A DNA stretch of 64,000 nucleotides from Segatella copri (lineage in GTDB: Bacteria > Bacteroidota > Bacteroidia > Bacteroidales > Bacteroidaceae), in NCBI RefSeq assembly GCF_009494395.1, contig NZ_VZCB01000052.1:124001-188000 (forward strand). Reading direction: 5' to 3'. Of this stretch, positions 35,074-45,502 are shown piece after piece. The notes beneath the pieces were generated by a model, which was not told the origin of the DNA, searched no databases, and saw only the letters and a list, made by a program, of their open reading frames with translations. The first letter of the stretch is position 1; each line of letters opens with the position of its first letter. Position numbers and translations under genes: made by a program.

Positions 35074-37029
35074 ATGGAATACAATTATGCATTTTTGATA
35101 CTTCTTCTGCCATTCCTGAGCTTCCTGGTTCTGGGACTTGTGGGTATGAAGATGAAAAGACCGGTAGCAGCACTCATCGGTACCGTATTGATGGGCTGTG
35201 TATTCGCGATGTCTGTCTATACAGCATACGAGTACTTCTTTGCAGTGGGTCGTGATGCCTCTACAGGTATGTACCCAACTGTTACCGTATTTAATTTCAC
35301 ATGGTTGAAGTTTACTGAGTTGCTCACCTTCAACATCGGTTTCCGTCTGAGCCCAATCTCCGTATTGATGCTCATCGTGATTACCACCGTCAGCTTCATG
35401 GTTCACATCTATAGCTTCGGCTATATGGCAGAGCGTGATGAGAACTACAAGGTTGAGGAATATGAGAAGGGTATGCAGCGTTTCTACGCTTACCTGAGCC
35501 TCTTCACCATGTCAATGTTGGGCTTGGTAGTAGCTACCAACATCTTCCAGATGTATCTTTTCTGGGAGTTGGTGGGTGTGTGCTCATACCTGCTCATCGG
35601 TTTCTACTATCCAAAGCATGCTGCAGTACATGCCAGCAAGAAGGCGTTCATCGTAACCCGTTTCGCTGACCTCTTCTTCCTCATCGGTATCCTGTTCTAC
35701 AGCTTCTATGTAGGAACCTTCAACTACGACTTGAATGCTCAGCCAGAGCTCAACTCTGCTTTGGCAGGTGCAGCTTGGGTAATGCCAACAGCGTTGTTCC
35801 TCATGTTCATCGGTGGTGCCGGTAAGAGTGCGATGTTCCCATTGCACATCTGGTTGCCAGATGCGATGGAGGGTCCAACACCTGTTTCTGCGTTGATCCA
35901 CGCCGCTACCATGGTTGTAGCCGGTGTATATCAGGTAGCCAGCCTCTTCCCAATCTGGGTACAGTATGCTCCTGAGACATTGCACTATGTAGCTTACATT
36001 GCAGCCTTCACCGCATTCTATGCAGCAGCCGTAGCTTGCTGCCAGCGTGATATCAAGCGTGGTCTGGCTTTCTCTACAATCTCTCAGATTGCCTACATGC
36101 TCGTAGCTCTCGGTGTCTGCTTCGCAGTAGATAACCACCACGGTGGTTTGGGTTACATGGCTGGTATCTTCCACCTGTTTACCCACGCTATGTTCAAGGC
36201 ATTGCTCTTCCTCTGCTCTGGTGCCATCATCGTCATCATCGGCAGCAACTTCAAGGATTACATGGGCGGTCTGCACAAGTACATGCCTATTACCAACATC
36301 TGCTTCCTCATCGGTTGCTTGGCGATTGCAGGTATTCCTCCATTCGCAGGTTTCTGGTCAAAGGATGAGATTATCTCAGCATGCTTCCAGTTCTCTCCAT
36401 TCATGGGCTGGTTCATGACCGTGGTAGCTGGTATGACAGCATTCTACATGTTCCGTCTCTACTACGTCATCTTCTGGGGACAGAGCTACTATGAGCTTGA
36501 TCCTGAGAACCGTCGCAAGCCACAGGAGGTTCCATTCGTGATGTGGGGTCCATTGGTATTCCTCGCCATCATCTCTTGCCTCTGCGGTTTGATTCCATTC
36601 GGTCACTTCGTATCTGCTACAGGTCAGAGCTACGATATCCATATCGACATGAGCGTGGCAACTACTTCTGTGATTGTTGCAATCATCGGTATCGGTTTGG
36701 CTACATATATGTATGCTCCTAAGAAGACTCCATTGGCAGACGCTTTGGCTAAGAAGATGCCTAAGTTGCACAAGGCAGCGTTGAACCGTTTCTATATCGA
36801 CGATGCTTGGCAGTTCTTCACTCACAAGATTGTCTTCGGTTGCTTCTCAAAGCCAATCGCATGGTTCGACCGTCGCGTTATCGATGGTACCTTCAACTTC
36901 ATGGCTTGGGGTACACAGGAGGCAGGCGAGACCATCCGTCCATGGCAGAGTGGTGATGTTCGCAGCTATGCTATCTGGTTCCTCACTGGTACCGTAGCAT
37001 TGACATTGTGCCTGCTCGCACTTCTTTAA
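35074..37029 (+). CDS. nuoL: NADH-quinone oxidoreductase subunit L
   Basis: The 651-residue antiporter-like subunit has about 16 helices. Motifs include WELVGVCSYLLIGFYYPK, HIWLPDAMEGPTPVSALIHA, and the long C-terminal lateral helix region. It is one of three proton-pumping subunits here. It starts 6 bases after nuoK. Confidence 0.95.
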   Translation: MEYNYAFLILLLPFLSFLVLGLVGMKMKRPVAALIGTVLMGCVFAMSVYTAYEYFFAVGRDASTGMYPTVTVFNFTWLKFTELLTFNIGFRLSPISVLMLIVITTVSFMVHIYSFGYMAERDENYKVEEYEKGMQRFYAYLSLFTMSMLGLVVATNIFQMYLFWELVGVCSYLLIGFYYPKHAAVHASKKAFIVTRFADLFFLIGILFYSFYVGTFNYDLNAQPELNSALAGAAWVMPTALFLMFIGGAGKSAMFPLHIWLPDAMEGPTPVSALIHAATMVVAGVYQVASLFPIWVQYAPETLHYVAYIAAFTAFYAAAVACCQRDIKRGLAFSTISQIAYMLVALGVCFAVDNHHGGLGYMAGIFHLFTHAMFKALLFLCSGAIIVIIGSNFKDYMGGLHKYMPITNICFLIGCLAIAGIPPFAGFWSKDEIISACFQFSPFMGWFMTVVAGMTAFYMFRLYYVIFWGQSYYELDPENRRKPQEVPFVMWGPLVFLAIISCLCGLIPFGHFVSATGQSYDIHIDMSVATTSVIVAIIGIGLATYMYAPKKTPLADALAKKMPKLHKAALNRFYIDDAWQFFTHKIVFGCFSKPIAWFDRRVIDGTFNFMAWGTQEAGETIRPWQSGDVRSYAIWFLTGTVALTLCLLALL

Positions 37030-37062
37030 TGAAAGTCTCACAATTAAGTAAATAGAAAAGAA

Positions 37063-38562
37063 ATGAATTTAAGTATATTCGTCATAGTACCACTCCTGAT
37101 GTTGCTCGGCCTCTGGTTGGCACGCAACGACAAGCAGGTTCGTGGTGTGATGGTAGCAGGTGCCAGCGTATTGCTCGGTCTCTCCATCTATTTGGTGTTT
37201 GCATTTCTCGAAGCTCGTGAGACAATGCCAGCCGACCAAGCTCCGATGCTCTTCACCTACTGTGTGCCTTGGTTTGAACCATTGCACATCAACTATTCAC
37301 TCGGTGTGGATGGTATCTCAGTGGTGATGCTTCTCCTGACTTCTATCATCGTGTTCACCGGTACATTTGCTTCCTGGCAGATGGAGCCAATGAAGAAGGA
37401 ATACTTCCTCTGGTTCACACTCCTGAGCATCGGTGTATATGGCTTCTTCATCTCAATCGACATGTTCACTATGTTCATGTTCTATGAGGTTGCGCTGATT
37501 CCTATGTACCTCCTCATCGGTGTATGGGGTAGTGGTGCAAAGGAGTATTCAGCCATGAAGTTGACTTTGATGTTGATGGGTGGTTCAGCCCTTTTGGTTA
37601 TCGGTATCCTGGGAATCTACTTCTACAGTGGTGCTCAGACCTTCGAAATCCTCGATATCGCTCACCATACTAATGGTGCTCATGCGATTCCAGAGAGCGT
37701 GCAGAACGTGTTCTTCCCATTGCTCTTCATCGGTTTCGGTATCCTCGGTGCGCTGTTCCCATTCCACACATGGTCTCCTGACGGTCACGCAAGTGCGCCA
37801 ACAGCTGTATCTATGTTGCATGCCGGTGTATTGATGAAGCTTGGTGGTTACGGTTGCTTCCGTATTGCCATGTTCCTCTTGCCAGCTGCTACTCACGGAT
37901 TCTGGATCAAGGTGTTCCTCGTACTGACTACTATCTCTATTGTATATGGTGCTTTGTCAGCATGTGTACAGACCGACTTGAAGTACATCAACGCTTACTC
38001 ATCAGTATCTCACTGTGGTATGGTGCTCTTCGCTCTCTGTATGATGACCGAGACAGCTGCTACTGGTGCTATCCTCCAGATGTTGTCTCACGGTTTGATG
38101 ACCGCCCTCTTCTTCGCCGTTATCGGTATGATTTACCATCAGGCTGGTACACGTGACGTACGTTACCTGGGTGGTTTGATGAAGATCATTCCATTCCTCT
38201 CTGTAGGTTATGCAGTAGCAGGTTTGGCTAACCTCGGTTTGCCAGGTTTCTCAGGTTTCGTAGCTGAGATGACCATCTTCGTAGGTGCCTTCCAGAATGC
38301 AGATATGTTCCATCGTGTATGTACCATCATCGCATGTACCTCTATCGTAGTAACAGCGGTTTACATCTTGCGTTGTGTAGGTAAGATCCTTTATCAGAAG
38401 GTTCCTAGTCCTAAGTTGGAGAAGCTCCACGATGCTACATGGGACGAGCGTATCGCTGTAGCAGGTCTGATTGCCTGCGTTGCAGGTCTCGGTATGTTCC
38501 CACTTTGGGCAGAGGAGATTATCAGGGACGCTGTAGGTCCAATCTTTAGTGTAATCATGTAA
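37063..38562 (+). CDS. nuoM: NADH-quinone oxidoreductase subunit M
   Basis: The 499-residue antiporter-like subunit carries MFMFYEVALIPMYLLIGVWG and FHTWSPDGHASAPTAVSMLH, the expected proton-channel Glu and the loop. It follows nuoL by 33 bases. Confidence 0.95.
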   Translation: MNLSIFVIVPLLMLLGLWLARNDKQVRGVMVAGASVLLGLSIYLVFAFLEARETMPADQAPMLFTYCVPWFEPLHINYSLGVDGISVVMLLLTSIIVFTGTFASWQMEPMKKEYFLWFTLLSIGVYGFFISIDMFTMFMFYEVALIPMYLLIGVWGSGAKEYSAMKLTLMLMGGSALLVIGILGIYFYSGAQTFEILDIAHHTNGAHAIPESVQNVFFPLLFIGFGILGALFPFHTWSPDGHASAPTAVSMLHAGVLMKLGGYGCFRIAMFLLPAATHGFWIKVFLVLTTISIVYGALSACVQTDLKYINAYSSVSHCGMVLFALCMMTETAATGAILQMLSHGLMTALFFAVIGMIYHQAGTRDVRYLGGLMKIIPFLSVGYAVAGLANLGLPGFSGFVAEMTIFVGAFQNADMFHRVCTIIACTSIVVTAVYILRCVGKILYQKVPSPKLEKLHDATWDERIAVAGLIACVAGLGMFPLWAEEIIRDAVGPIFSVIM

Positions 38563-38577
38563 TAAATATCAGAAGAA

Positions 38578-40029
38578 ATGAATTACAGTCAATTTTTAAA
38601 TATGATTCCAGAAGCTACCCTGATGGTAGTTCTGTTGATCACTTTCATTGCTGACTTCTGCAGTTCCAAGAGCGCAGACCGTAAGTGGTTCAATCCTCTG
38701 GTATGTCTCTTGATGGTGGCTCACATTGTCATCAACATCTTCCCTACAGAAGCCACAGAGGCATTTGGCGGCATGTACACAACAGGTCCTGCTGCCGGTG
38801 TCTTGAAGACTATCCTGGCTTTGGGTACCCTCATCGTGATGGTACAGGCTAAGGAGTGGTTGAGCCGTAAGGACACAGCCTTCAAGGAGGGTGAGTTCTA
38901 TATGTTGATTATCTCTACCTTGCTCGGTATGAACATGATGGTAAGTGCCAACCACTTCCTCCTGTTCTTCCTCGGCCTCGAAATGGCATCCGTGCCAATG
39001 GCGTGCTTGGTAGCCTTCGATAAGTACCGTCACAATTCTGCTGAGGCAGGTGCTAAGTTCGTTTTGACCGCTACTTTCTCTAGCGGTGTAATGATCTACG
39101 GTATCTCTCTGCTCTATGCTGCTTGTGGTACTTTGTATTTCGATGATGTAGCAAAGGTTATCTCTGCATCACCATTGACCATCGCCGGTATGGTATTCTT
39201 CTTCAGTGGTCTCGGTTTCAAGATTTCCTTGGTTCCTTTCCACTTCTGGACAGCCGATTCATACCAGGGTGCACCAACTACTGTTACAGGTTACTTGTCA
39301 GTAGTATCTAAGGGTGCTGCAGCGTTTACTCTCTGCGCTATTCTCATGAAGGTGTTCCAGCCAATGGTAGAGTACTGGACCGTGTTGCTTTACATCGTGA
39401 TTGTACTTTCTATCACTATCGCCAACCTGTTTGCCATCCGTCAGAGCGACCTGAAGCGTTTCATGGCATTCTCTTCTATCTCTCAGGCAGGTTACATCAT
39501 GTTGGCAGTGGTAGGTAACTCAGCGATGAGCGTGAGCGCCTTGACTTACTATGTATTGATTTACGTAGTAGCCAACCTGAGCGTCTTCACCATCATCTCA
39601 TCTATTGAAGAGCACAACAACGGTACAGTTCAGATGGACAGCTACAACGGTTTGTATAAGACCAACCCACGTCTGGCATTCCTGATGACCTTGGCATTGT
39701 TCTCATTGGGTGGTATTCCTCCATTCGCCGGTATGTTCTCGAAGTTCTTCGTGTTCATGGCAGCAGTTGGTACACACGATATCCACACCACATTGGGTGC
39801 ATGGGCATACGGCGTAGTATTCATCGCGTTGGTAAACACAGTTATCAGCTTGTACTACTATTTGCTCATCGTGAAGGCTATGTTCATCAAGCACAGCGAC
39901 AATCCGCTTCCTACTTTCCAGAGCGCATGCTCAACCAAGTTGGCACTTGCAATCTGCACAGTAGGTATCGTAGCATTCGGTATTTGCTCATTCGTCTTCG
40001 ACTGGATTTCAGTTGCAGTGAATGCGTAA
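38578..40029 (+). CDS. nuoN: NADH-quinone oxidoreductase subunit N
   Basis: The 483-residue subunit has [20 protein letters not shown] and [20 protein letters not shown]. It is the third antiporter-like pump and the last gene of the operon, followed by a strong terminator. The operon lacks nuoE, nuoF and nuoG. Confidence 0.95.
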   Translation: MNYSQFLNMIPEATLMVVLLITFIADFCSSKSADRKWFNPLVCLLMVAHIVINIFPTEATEAFGGMYTTGPAAGVLKTILALGTLIVMVQAKEWLSRKDTAFKEGEFYMLIISTLLGMNMMVSANHFLLFFLGLEMASVPMACLVAFDKYRHNSAEAGAKFVLTATFSSGVMIYGISLLYAACGTLYFDDVAKVISASPLTIAGMVFFFSGLGFKISLVPFHFWTADSYQGAPTTVTGYLSVVSKGAAAFTLCAILMKVFQPMVEYWTVLLYIVIVLSITIANLFAIRQSDLKRFMAFSSISQAGYIMLAVVGNSAMSVSALTYYVLIYVVANLSVFTIISSIEEHNNGTVQMDSYNGLYKTNPRLAFLMTLALFSLGGIPPFAGMFSKFFVFMAAVGTHDIHTTLGAWAYGVVFIALVNTVISLYYYLLIVKAMFIKHSDNPLPTFQSACSTKLALAICTVGIVAFGICSFVFDWISVAVNA

Positions 40030-40049
40030 ATCATCAATAATTTATAAAA

Positions 40050-40088
40050 ATCCCAGCAATCGGTAAAAGATTGCTGGGATTTTTTTTG
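40050..40088 (+). terminator. Terminator of the complex I operon
   Basis: ATCCCAGCAATC (40050-40061) pairs with GATTGCTGGGAT (40069-40080), followed by a run of eight T. The T run ends in TTTG, which forms the -33 element of the next promoter. Confidence 0.92.
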
Positions 40089-40116
40089 GTATTGTCTGAA
40101 TTTTGCAGTAATTTTG
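40085..40116 (+). promoter_or_regulatory. Promoter of the DUF4250 gene
   Basis: TTTG (40085-40088) and TAATTTTG (40109-40116) with a 20-base spacer. The leader that follows contains five A/T-rich heptads (40145-40179) directly before AGGATGG. Confidence 0.75.
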
Positions 40117-40182
40117 CACCCCGAAAGAGGCATGGTGCCTCAAGTAATCAATAATAAATATTAATTAATCAATATAAAAAGG

Positions 40183-40368
40183 ATGGATAAGTTACCAATG
40201 AATGATGTTCCGATGCTCGTAAGTGCCATCAACTTCCTGCTTCGTGACCACGAGTTTGATACACTCGATGAGATTTGTAATCACTTCAATGTGAACCGTG
40301 CAGCATTAGAAACCAAAATGGCTACTCAGGGCTTTGAGTGGTCAGAGCAGCAGAAGAAATTCTGGTAA
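40183..40368 (+). CDS. DUF4250 domain protein
   Basis: The 61-residue protein matches the small DUF4250 family: LPMNDVPMLVSAINFLLRDH, then LDEICNHFNVNRAALETKMA and GFEWSEQQKKFW. The pattern looks like a short helical DNA-binding-like fold, but function is unknown. It probably shares its promoter with the YitT gene 48 bases downstream. Confidence 0.8.
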   Translation: MDKLPMNDVPMLVSAINFLLRDHEFDTLDEICNHFNVNRAALETKMATQGFEWSEQQKKFW

Positions 40369-40376
40369 GAGCACCC

Positions 40377-40411
40377 TATAAACTATAAATTATAAATTGT
40401 AAATTATTAAT
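40377..40411 (+). repeat. Five A/T-rich heptads before the YitT gene
   Basis: TATAAAC, TATAAAT, TATAAAT, TGTAAAT, TATTAAT in tandem, ending 5 bases before ATG 40417. Confidence 0.7.
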
Positions 40412-40416
40412 TAATT

Positions 40417-41310
40417 ATGACTCCTCCTCGACCCTTGTGGAAGTCTGTACAAGACTATGTAATGATTGCGATAGGAATGATTTCCTACGCCATTGGATGG
40501 AACGTATTCCTCTTGCCTACCAATGTGACGGCAAGCGGACTGCCTGGTATTTCCAGTATCATCTATTGGGCAACTGGTTGCCCTGTGCAAATTCCGTATT
40601 TCATCGCCAACGCCACCTTATTAATATGTGCGTTCAAGATTTTGGGAGCTAAGTTCTGCGTCAAGACCGTTTATGCCGTCATCGTGGTAACCGCCTTGAC
40701 CTCCTTCTTCTCCAGTCGTTTAGGCGATATTCATCTCTTGGAAAATCAACCTTTATGGGCTGCTTTCCTGGGTGCCGTTTTCTGCGGCTGCGGAATCGGA
40801 CTCGGTTTCTCTGTTGGTGGAAGTACGGGTGGTACGGATATCATCGCAGCCATCGTCAACAAGTATCGCGACATTTCTCTGGGTAGAGTGATTATGATAT
40901 GCGACATCTTTATCATCAGTTCCAGTTACCTGGTGGTTCACGATTGGGAGAAGGTGTTATATGGTTATGTAGTCCTTTGTGTTCAGGCATTCTGTATCGA
41001 CCAGGTGGTGAACAGCAGAAGACGAAGTGTACAGTTCTTTATCATTTCAAAGAAGTATGAGGAGATAGGCAAGCGCATCAATGTAGATGCTGATAGGGGA
41101 GTAACGGTGGTGAATGCCAGCGGTTTTTATTCCGGTCAGGATGTGAAGATGCTGTTCGTGCTGGCCAAGCAGCGCCAGGCTCCAGCTATCTTCCGTCTTA
41201 TCAGCGAGATAGATCCACATGCCTTTGTCAGTCAGAGTGCCGTTATCGGTGTGTATGGTGAAGGTTTTGACAAGATTAAATATAAAAGCAAAAAAGAGCA
41301 TGGAGTTTAA
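40417..41310 (+). CDS. YitT family membrane protein (DUF161/DUF2179)
   Basis: The 297-residue protein has five or six helices with NVFLLPTNVTASGLPGISSI, GIGLGFSVGGSTGGTDIIAA and a C-terminal cytosolic DUF2179 domain (RGVTVVNASGFYSGQDVKML, then AFVSQSAVIGVYGEGFDKIK). Family members are of unknown transport function; the soluble domain may bind a nucleotide or other ligand. It follows the DUF4250 gene in the same orientation. Confidence 0.85.
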   Translation: MTPPRPLWKSVQDYVMIAIGMISYAIGWNVFLLPTNVTASGLPGISSIIYWATGCPVQIPYFIANATLLICAFKILGAKFCVKTVYAVIVVTALTSFFSSRLGDIHLLENQPLWAAFLGAVFCGCGIGLGFSVGGSTGGTDIIAAIVNKYRDISLGRVIMICDIFIISSSYLVVHDWEKVLYGYVVLCVQAFCIDQVVNSRRRSVQFFIISKKYEEIGKRINVDADRGVTVVNASGFYSGQDVKMLFVLAKQRQAPAIFRLISEIDPHAFVSQSAVIGVYGEGFDKIKYKSKKEHGV

Positions 41311-41400
41311 TCCATGCTTTTTTTGTTGGCCTCCATCTTACACTCTTACTCATTCTTAAATCTGCGTCATCTGCGAAATCAGCGTGACAAAACTCTTTAG

Positions 41401-41835
41401 CTATAGACCGAAGTTGATCTCTGCCAGCCATGTCGCTACATTAAACGATGGACAGGCTTTGCGGACACCTGGGAGGTCACAATGGCCCAGTATCTCGGCA
41501 TCAGGATAGTCGGTAGCTAGACCGTTGAGAAGGTCTTCCATCATCTCCTTCTGTTCGGGAGTGCGGGTGTCGGCAGGGTTCCCGTTCTAGTCAAGACCTC
41601 CCTCATAACAGATGCCGATGCTGTGGGCATTGTAGTGACGGGCATGAGCGCCTATCTCGTTCTCTGGACGGCAGGGATAGACCACGCCATCCTTCGTAAT
41701 GTAATAGTGGTAGCCGATGCTCTTGAAGCCTCTTGCCTTGTGGCAGGCTTCCAACTGCTCTACTGTGAAATTCTTGTTGACTCGTGTGGCACTGCAGTGG
41801 ACCACAATCAAGTCGATTCTTCTTGGATTTTTCAT
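41401..41835 (-). pseudogene. T7-lysozyme-like N-acetylmuramoyl-L-alanine amidase interrupted by an amber codon
   Basis: The frame from ATG 41835 to TAG 41401-41403 encodes a 144-codon amidase with one internal TAG at 41587-41589 (codon 83). Before it are VVHCSATRVNKNFT (Zn-ligand His 13), GYHYYITKDGVVYPCRPENE and GAHARHYNAHSIGICYEGGL. After it the frame reads NGNPADTRTPEQKEMMEDLL and LGHCDLPGVRKACPSFNV, which contains the other two expected Zn ligands (His and Cys) and the catalytic Lys. The truncated 82-residue product therefore cannot form the active site. All other codons are intact, so the change is recent, an assembly error, or a read-through codon. Such amidases in this group are often phage-derived. 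Confidence 0.8.
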
Positions 41836-42002
41836 TGTTTTTTAGTGATTAATGACTGAACTTTCTGATATGCGAAAGTTCAGTTCTTGACTTATCTTTT
41901 TATCAAGAATTTGAGAATTAGAGAATTCTTTCTTCAGTCTTGATGATATATACAATGAATTGAGGCGTTCCGACGGATTTATACTCTGTAACGAAACAAA
42001 AA

Positions 42003-42034
42003 CCCCCAACCCGCAGGAAACAGTAGGTTGGGGG
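42003..42034 (-). terminator. Terminator of uvrA
   Basis: CCCCCAACC (42003-42011) pairs with GGTTGGGGG (42026-42034); on the minus strand a T-rich run follows (plus 41994-42002 is A-rich). Confidence 0.7.
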
Positions 42035-42070
42035 ATTCTTATTTATCTTACTTCCGAGATCATATCAGTA

Positions 42071-44911
42071 TTATTCAGGTTTCCCTGATTTCTTCAGCAA
42101 TGGGGCGAGGAACTTGTAGGTATAGCCCTTCTTCGCCTTCACCATGTCTTCAGGTGTGCCGGCAAAGAGAAGCTCGCCGCCACCTCTACCACCTTCTGGA
42201 CCCATGTCGATGAGCCAGTCGGCTAGCTTGATGACATCCAGATTGTGCTCGATGATGATGACAGTGTTGCCACGGTCTATCAGCTTCTGCAATACATTCA
42301 TCAGGATGCGGATGTCCTCGAAGTGGAGACCGGTGGTTGGCTCGTCCAGGATGTAGAGCGTCTTGCCCGTGTCTCGCTTGGAGAGTTCGGTGGCAAGTTT
42401 TACTCGCTGACTCTCACCACCGGAGAGGGTGGTACTGCTCTGTCCCAGTTTGATATAGCCGAGACCTACATTCTGCAACGCCTTGATCTTGTTGAGAATC
42501 TGCGGCACGTTCTCGAAGAATTCCACCGCCTGGTTGATGGTCATATCCAGTACGTCGGCGATGCTCTTGCCCTTATATCTCACCTCCAGGGTCTCACGGT
42601 TGTATCGCTTGCCATGACAAACCTCGCAAGGTACGTAGACATCCGGGAGGAAATTCATCTCGATGGTCTTGTAACCATTTCCCTTACATTCCTCACATCT
42701 TCCACCCTTCACGTTGAAGGAGAATCTGCCCGGCTTGTAACCACGGATCTTCGCTTCCGGCAAGCCAACGAAAAGACTGCGGATATCGCTGAAGACACCG
42801 GTGTAGGTGGCTGGATTGCTGCGAGGCGTTCTGCCGATAGGACTCTGGTCTACATTCACCACCTTATCTATATTGTCGATACCCTCGATACTGTCATACG
42901 GCATCGGCTTCTTCAGACTGCGATAGAAATGCTGGGAGAGGATAGGCTGGAGAGTCTCGTTGACGAGGGTGGACTTGCCCGAACCGCTCACTCCCGTAAC
43001 CACAATGAGTTTGCCGAGAGGGAAGTCAACGTCTACTCCCTTCAGATTGTTGCCCCTGGCGCCCCGGATGGTGATGTGCTTGCCATTGCCTTCACGACGC
43101 ACGGCAGGAACCTCGATAGCCATCTTGCCATTGAGATACTGGGCGGTGATGGTATCGGTCTTGAGCATTTCGGCAGGAGTTCCCTGAAAGACTACTTCGC
43201 CACCCTTGCGACCCGCCTTCGGACCGATGTCTACAATCCAGTCGGCAGCACGCATCATATCCTCGTCATGTTCTACGACGATGATCGTATTGCCCAGGTC
43301 GCGCAGTTCCTTGAGACTGTTGAGGAGGCGCTCGTTGTCGCGCTGGTGCAGACCGATGCTCGGCTCATCGAGGATATAGAGCACATTGACCAGCTGGCTG
43401 CCAATCTGTGTGGCAAGGCGGATGCGCTGACTTTCACCGCCTGAGAGCGAAGCCGACTGACGGTTGAGTGAGAGATAGTTCAGTCCCACATCGAGGAGGA
43501 AGGTGACACGGGATCGCAACTCCTTGATAATCTCGTGAGCCACCTTGGCTTTCATCGGAGGCAGATGCTGTTCCACCTCTTCCAGCCAGTTGCGCAGTTC
43601 ATCGATGTCCAGGTTTGCCACTTCGGAGATATTCTTATCCCAGATTCTGAAAGCCAGGGATTCCGGCTTGAGTCGGAGACCGTGACATTCCGGGCATTCA
43701 ACGACAGAGATAAACTGGTCAGCCCATTTCTTGCCGTCATTACTTTCGTCATTCTCCATCACTTTCCTGAGATAGTCGATGACGCCATCGTAGGCACAGA
43801 AATAGTCGGTGGAAGTATGCACCTTCTCCTTATCTATCTTTACGTTTTCCAAGGATCCATAGAGAATTTCCTCCATGGCAATATTCGGAATTCTGCAGAT
43901 AGGAGTCTTGAGATTGAGGTCGTATTTTGACAGGAGCGACTCAATCTGCCAGAAAATCATCTGATTCTTGTATTTTCCGAGCGGCACGATACCACCCTCA
44001 TAGATGCTCATGTCTTCGTTCGGGATGACCTTCTTGAGGTCAATCTGGTTCACCTTTCCCAAACCCTTGCAGTGAGGGCAGGCACCTTCGGGCGAGTTGA
44101 ATGAGAACATGTTAGGCGCAGGGTCCTGGTAGGCGATGCCGGTAACAGGGTCCATCAGTCGCTTGGAGAAATTCTTCATCTCGTGGCTGCCTTTCTCGAT
44201 GACAGCCACCATGCCGTCGCCTTGTTTCATGGCGATGGAAACACTCTTGCGGATGCGTTCTTCGTCAGCTTCGCGCACCACGAGCTTGTCTATCACCACC
44301 TCGATGTTGTGGTTCTTGTATCGGTCTATCTTCATGCCCGGCACAATCTCCAGAATCTCTCCATCCACCCGGGCATAGAGATAACCCTTGCGCCGCATGC
44401 TGTCGAAGAGTTCACGGTAATGACCCTTGCGCTGTCTGACGAGGGGAGCGAGGAGGTAGATAGCCTTGCCGGCATACTCATTGAGAATCATCTCGATGAC
44501 CTGTTCCTCGGTATATTTCACCATCTCCTCGCCGCTGCGGTAGCTGTAGGCAGTACCGGCACGGGCATAGAGCAGGCGCAGGTAATCGTAGATCTCGGTG
44601 GTGGTGCCCACTGTGGATCGGGGATTCTTGTTGGTGGTCTTCTGTTCGATGCTGATGACCGGACTGAGACCTGTAATCTTATCCACATCCGGACGTTCCA
44701 TGTTGCCCAGGAAGTTGCGGGCATAGGCAGAGAACGTCTCGATATAGCGCCGCTGACCTTCGGCAAAGATGGTGTCGAAGGCCAGTGATGACTTGCCCGA
44801 ACCAGAAAGTCCGGTTATGACGGTGAGGGAGTCGCGGGGTATTTCCACGTCGATGTTCTTGAGGTTGTGAACCCTGGCTCCCCAAACATTAATCTTTTCT
44901 TCTGAAATCAT
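42071..44911 (-). CDS. uvrA: UvrA excinuclease ABC subunit A
   Basis: The 946-residue protein has two ABC ATPase units: Walker [13 protein letters not shown] near residue 35 and [13 protein letters not shown] in the second half, signatures [12 protein letters not shown] and [12 protein letters not shown], and zinc-binding CPHCKGLG and [20 protein letters not shown]. It recognises DNA damage in nucleotide excision repair with UvrB. Its start overlaps the stop of the upstream gliding-motility-like gene by 4 bases, so the two are co-translated. Confidence 0.97.
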   Translation of the reverse strand: MISEEKINVWGARVHNLKNIDVEIPRDSLTVITGLSGSGKSSLAFDTIFAEGQRRYIETFSAYARNFLGNMERPDVDKITGLSPVISIEQKTTNKNPRSTVGTTTEIYDYLRLLYARAGTAYSYRSGEEMVKYTEEQVIEMILNEYAGKAIYLLAPLVRQRKGHYRELFDSMRRKGYLYARVDGEILEIVPGMKIDRYKNHNIEVVIDKLVVREADEERIRKSVSIAMKQGDGMVAVIEKGSHEMKNFSKRLMDPVTGIAYQDPAPNMFSFNSPEGACPHCKGLGKVNQIDLKKVIPNEDMSIYEGGIVPLGKYKNQMIFWQIESLLSKYDLNLKTPICRIPNIAMEEILYGSLENVKIDKEKVHTSTDYFCAYDGVIDYLRKVMENDESNDGKKWADQFISVVECPECHGLRLKPESLAFRIWDKNISEVANLDIDELRNWLEEVEQHLPPMKAKVAHEIIKELRSRVTFLLDVGLNYLSLNRQSASLSGGESQRIRLATQIGSQLVNVLYILDEPSIGLHQRDNERLLNSLKELRDLGNTIIVVEHDEDMMRAADWIVDIGPKAGRKGGEVVFQGTPAEMLKTDTITAQYLNGKMAIEVPAVRREGNGKHITIRGARGNNLKGVDVDFPLGKLIVVTGVSGSGKSTLVNETLQPILSQHFYRSLKKPMPYDSIEGIDNIDKVVNVDQSPIGRTPRSNPATYTGVFSDIRSLFVGLPEAKIRGYKPGRFSFNVKGGRCEECKGNGYKTIEMNFLPDVYVPCEVCHGKRYNRETLEVRYKGKSIADVLDMTINQAVEFFENVPQILNKIKALQNVGLGYIKLGQSSTTLSGGESQRVKLATELSKRDTGKTLYILDEPTTGLHFEDIRILMNVLQKLIDRGNTVIIIEHNLDVIKLADWLIDMGPEGGRGGGELLFAGTPEDMVKAKKGYTYKFLAPLLKKSGKPE

Positions 44912-45333
44912 TGTCCTGAATTAGTTTGATTCTCGATGTATCCCCTCAGCAGGTTGACATCTTTTTTGAAGTTATATATCTTTCCATCTGCACCTTTTGC
45001 CTTGACGAGGCAGAAGTAGACGCCATCCTTGACGGGACTACCCTTGTAGGTGCCGTCCCATCCAGTAGCCGGATCGGTCCATTCAAAGAGTTTCTGCCCC
45101 CACCTATTAAATATGTAGGCATGGAACTCAGTGATGTTCTGGTATCCGCTCTTGGGTTTGTAGATGTCGTTGATGCCGTCTCCGTTTGGTGAGAAGGCAT
45201 TCGGCATGAGAAGAGAGCTGACCTGTGGTGTCTCTTCCGGGTTGCCCTCTTCGCCATCGTTGACTTCCTGAGCGTGCAATTGGCACGTTAAAAGTGGCAA
45301 CAAGATGCAAAGTATACTTATTTTTCGTCTCAT
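44908..45333 (-). CDS. Secreted protein consisting of a gliding-motility/T9SS type B C-terminal domain
   Basis: Start ATG at 45333 gives MRRKISILCILLPLLTCQLH, a signal peptide; a longer open frame to 45411 would include the -7 box at 45351-45358, so the inner start is preferred. The 141-residue product is almost only the type B C-terminal domain: SLLMPNAFSPNGDGINDIYK, EFHAYIFNRWGQKLFEWTDP and WDGTYKGSPVKDGVYFCLVK. This domain normally ends larger cargo of the type IX secretion system. Here there is no cargo domain. It is translationally coupled to uvrA, an unrelated pairing. Confidence 0.85.
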   Translation of the reverse strand: MRRKISILCILLPLLTCQLHAQEVNDGEEGNPEETPQVSSLLMPNAFSPNGDGINDIYKPKSGYQNITEFHAYIFNRWGQKLFEWTDPATGWDGTYKGSPVKDGVYFCLVKAKGADGKIYNFKKDVNLLRGYIENQTNSGQ

Positions 45334-45350
45334 TTGAAGAATTATTTGTG

Positions 45351-45405
45351 CAAAGATAATAAAAAGCTGAGAGATTTTGGGCAGAATGCAAGATTTTTTG
45401 TATTT
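45351..45405. promoter_or_regulatory. Divergent promoter region
   Basis: Minus-strand -7 TATCTTTG (plus CAAAGATA 45351-45358) for the CTD-protein/uvrA unit. Plus-strand -7 TATTTTTG (45398-45405) with TTTG at 45376-45379 (18-base spacer) for the LysM gene. The -33 regions overlap. Confidence 0.6.
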
Positions 45406-45502
45406 TTGCAAATGAAAACATTGAAATCTGAAGATTATCGGCAGAAAAATGACTCAAAATCTGCAGAAATCCGAAAGATAGGAATTTAAAATTAATGAAG
45501 TT

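Noticed and set aside
42245..43444. Long plus-strand frame opposite uvrA
   Set aside because: It mirrors uvrA codons; no independent features.
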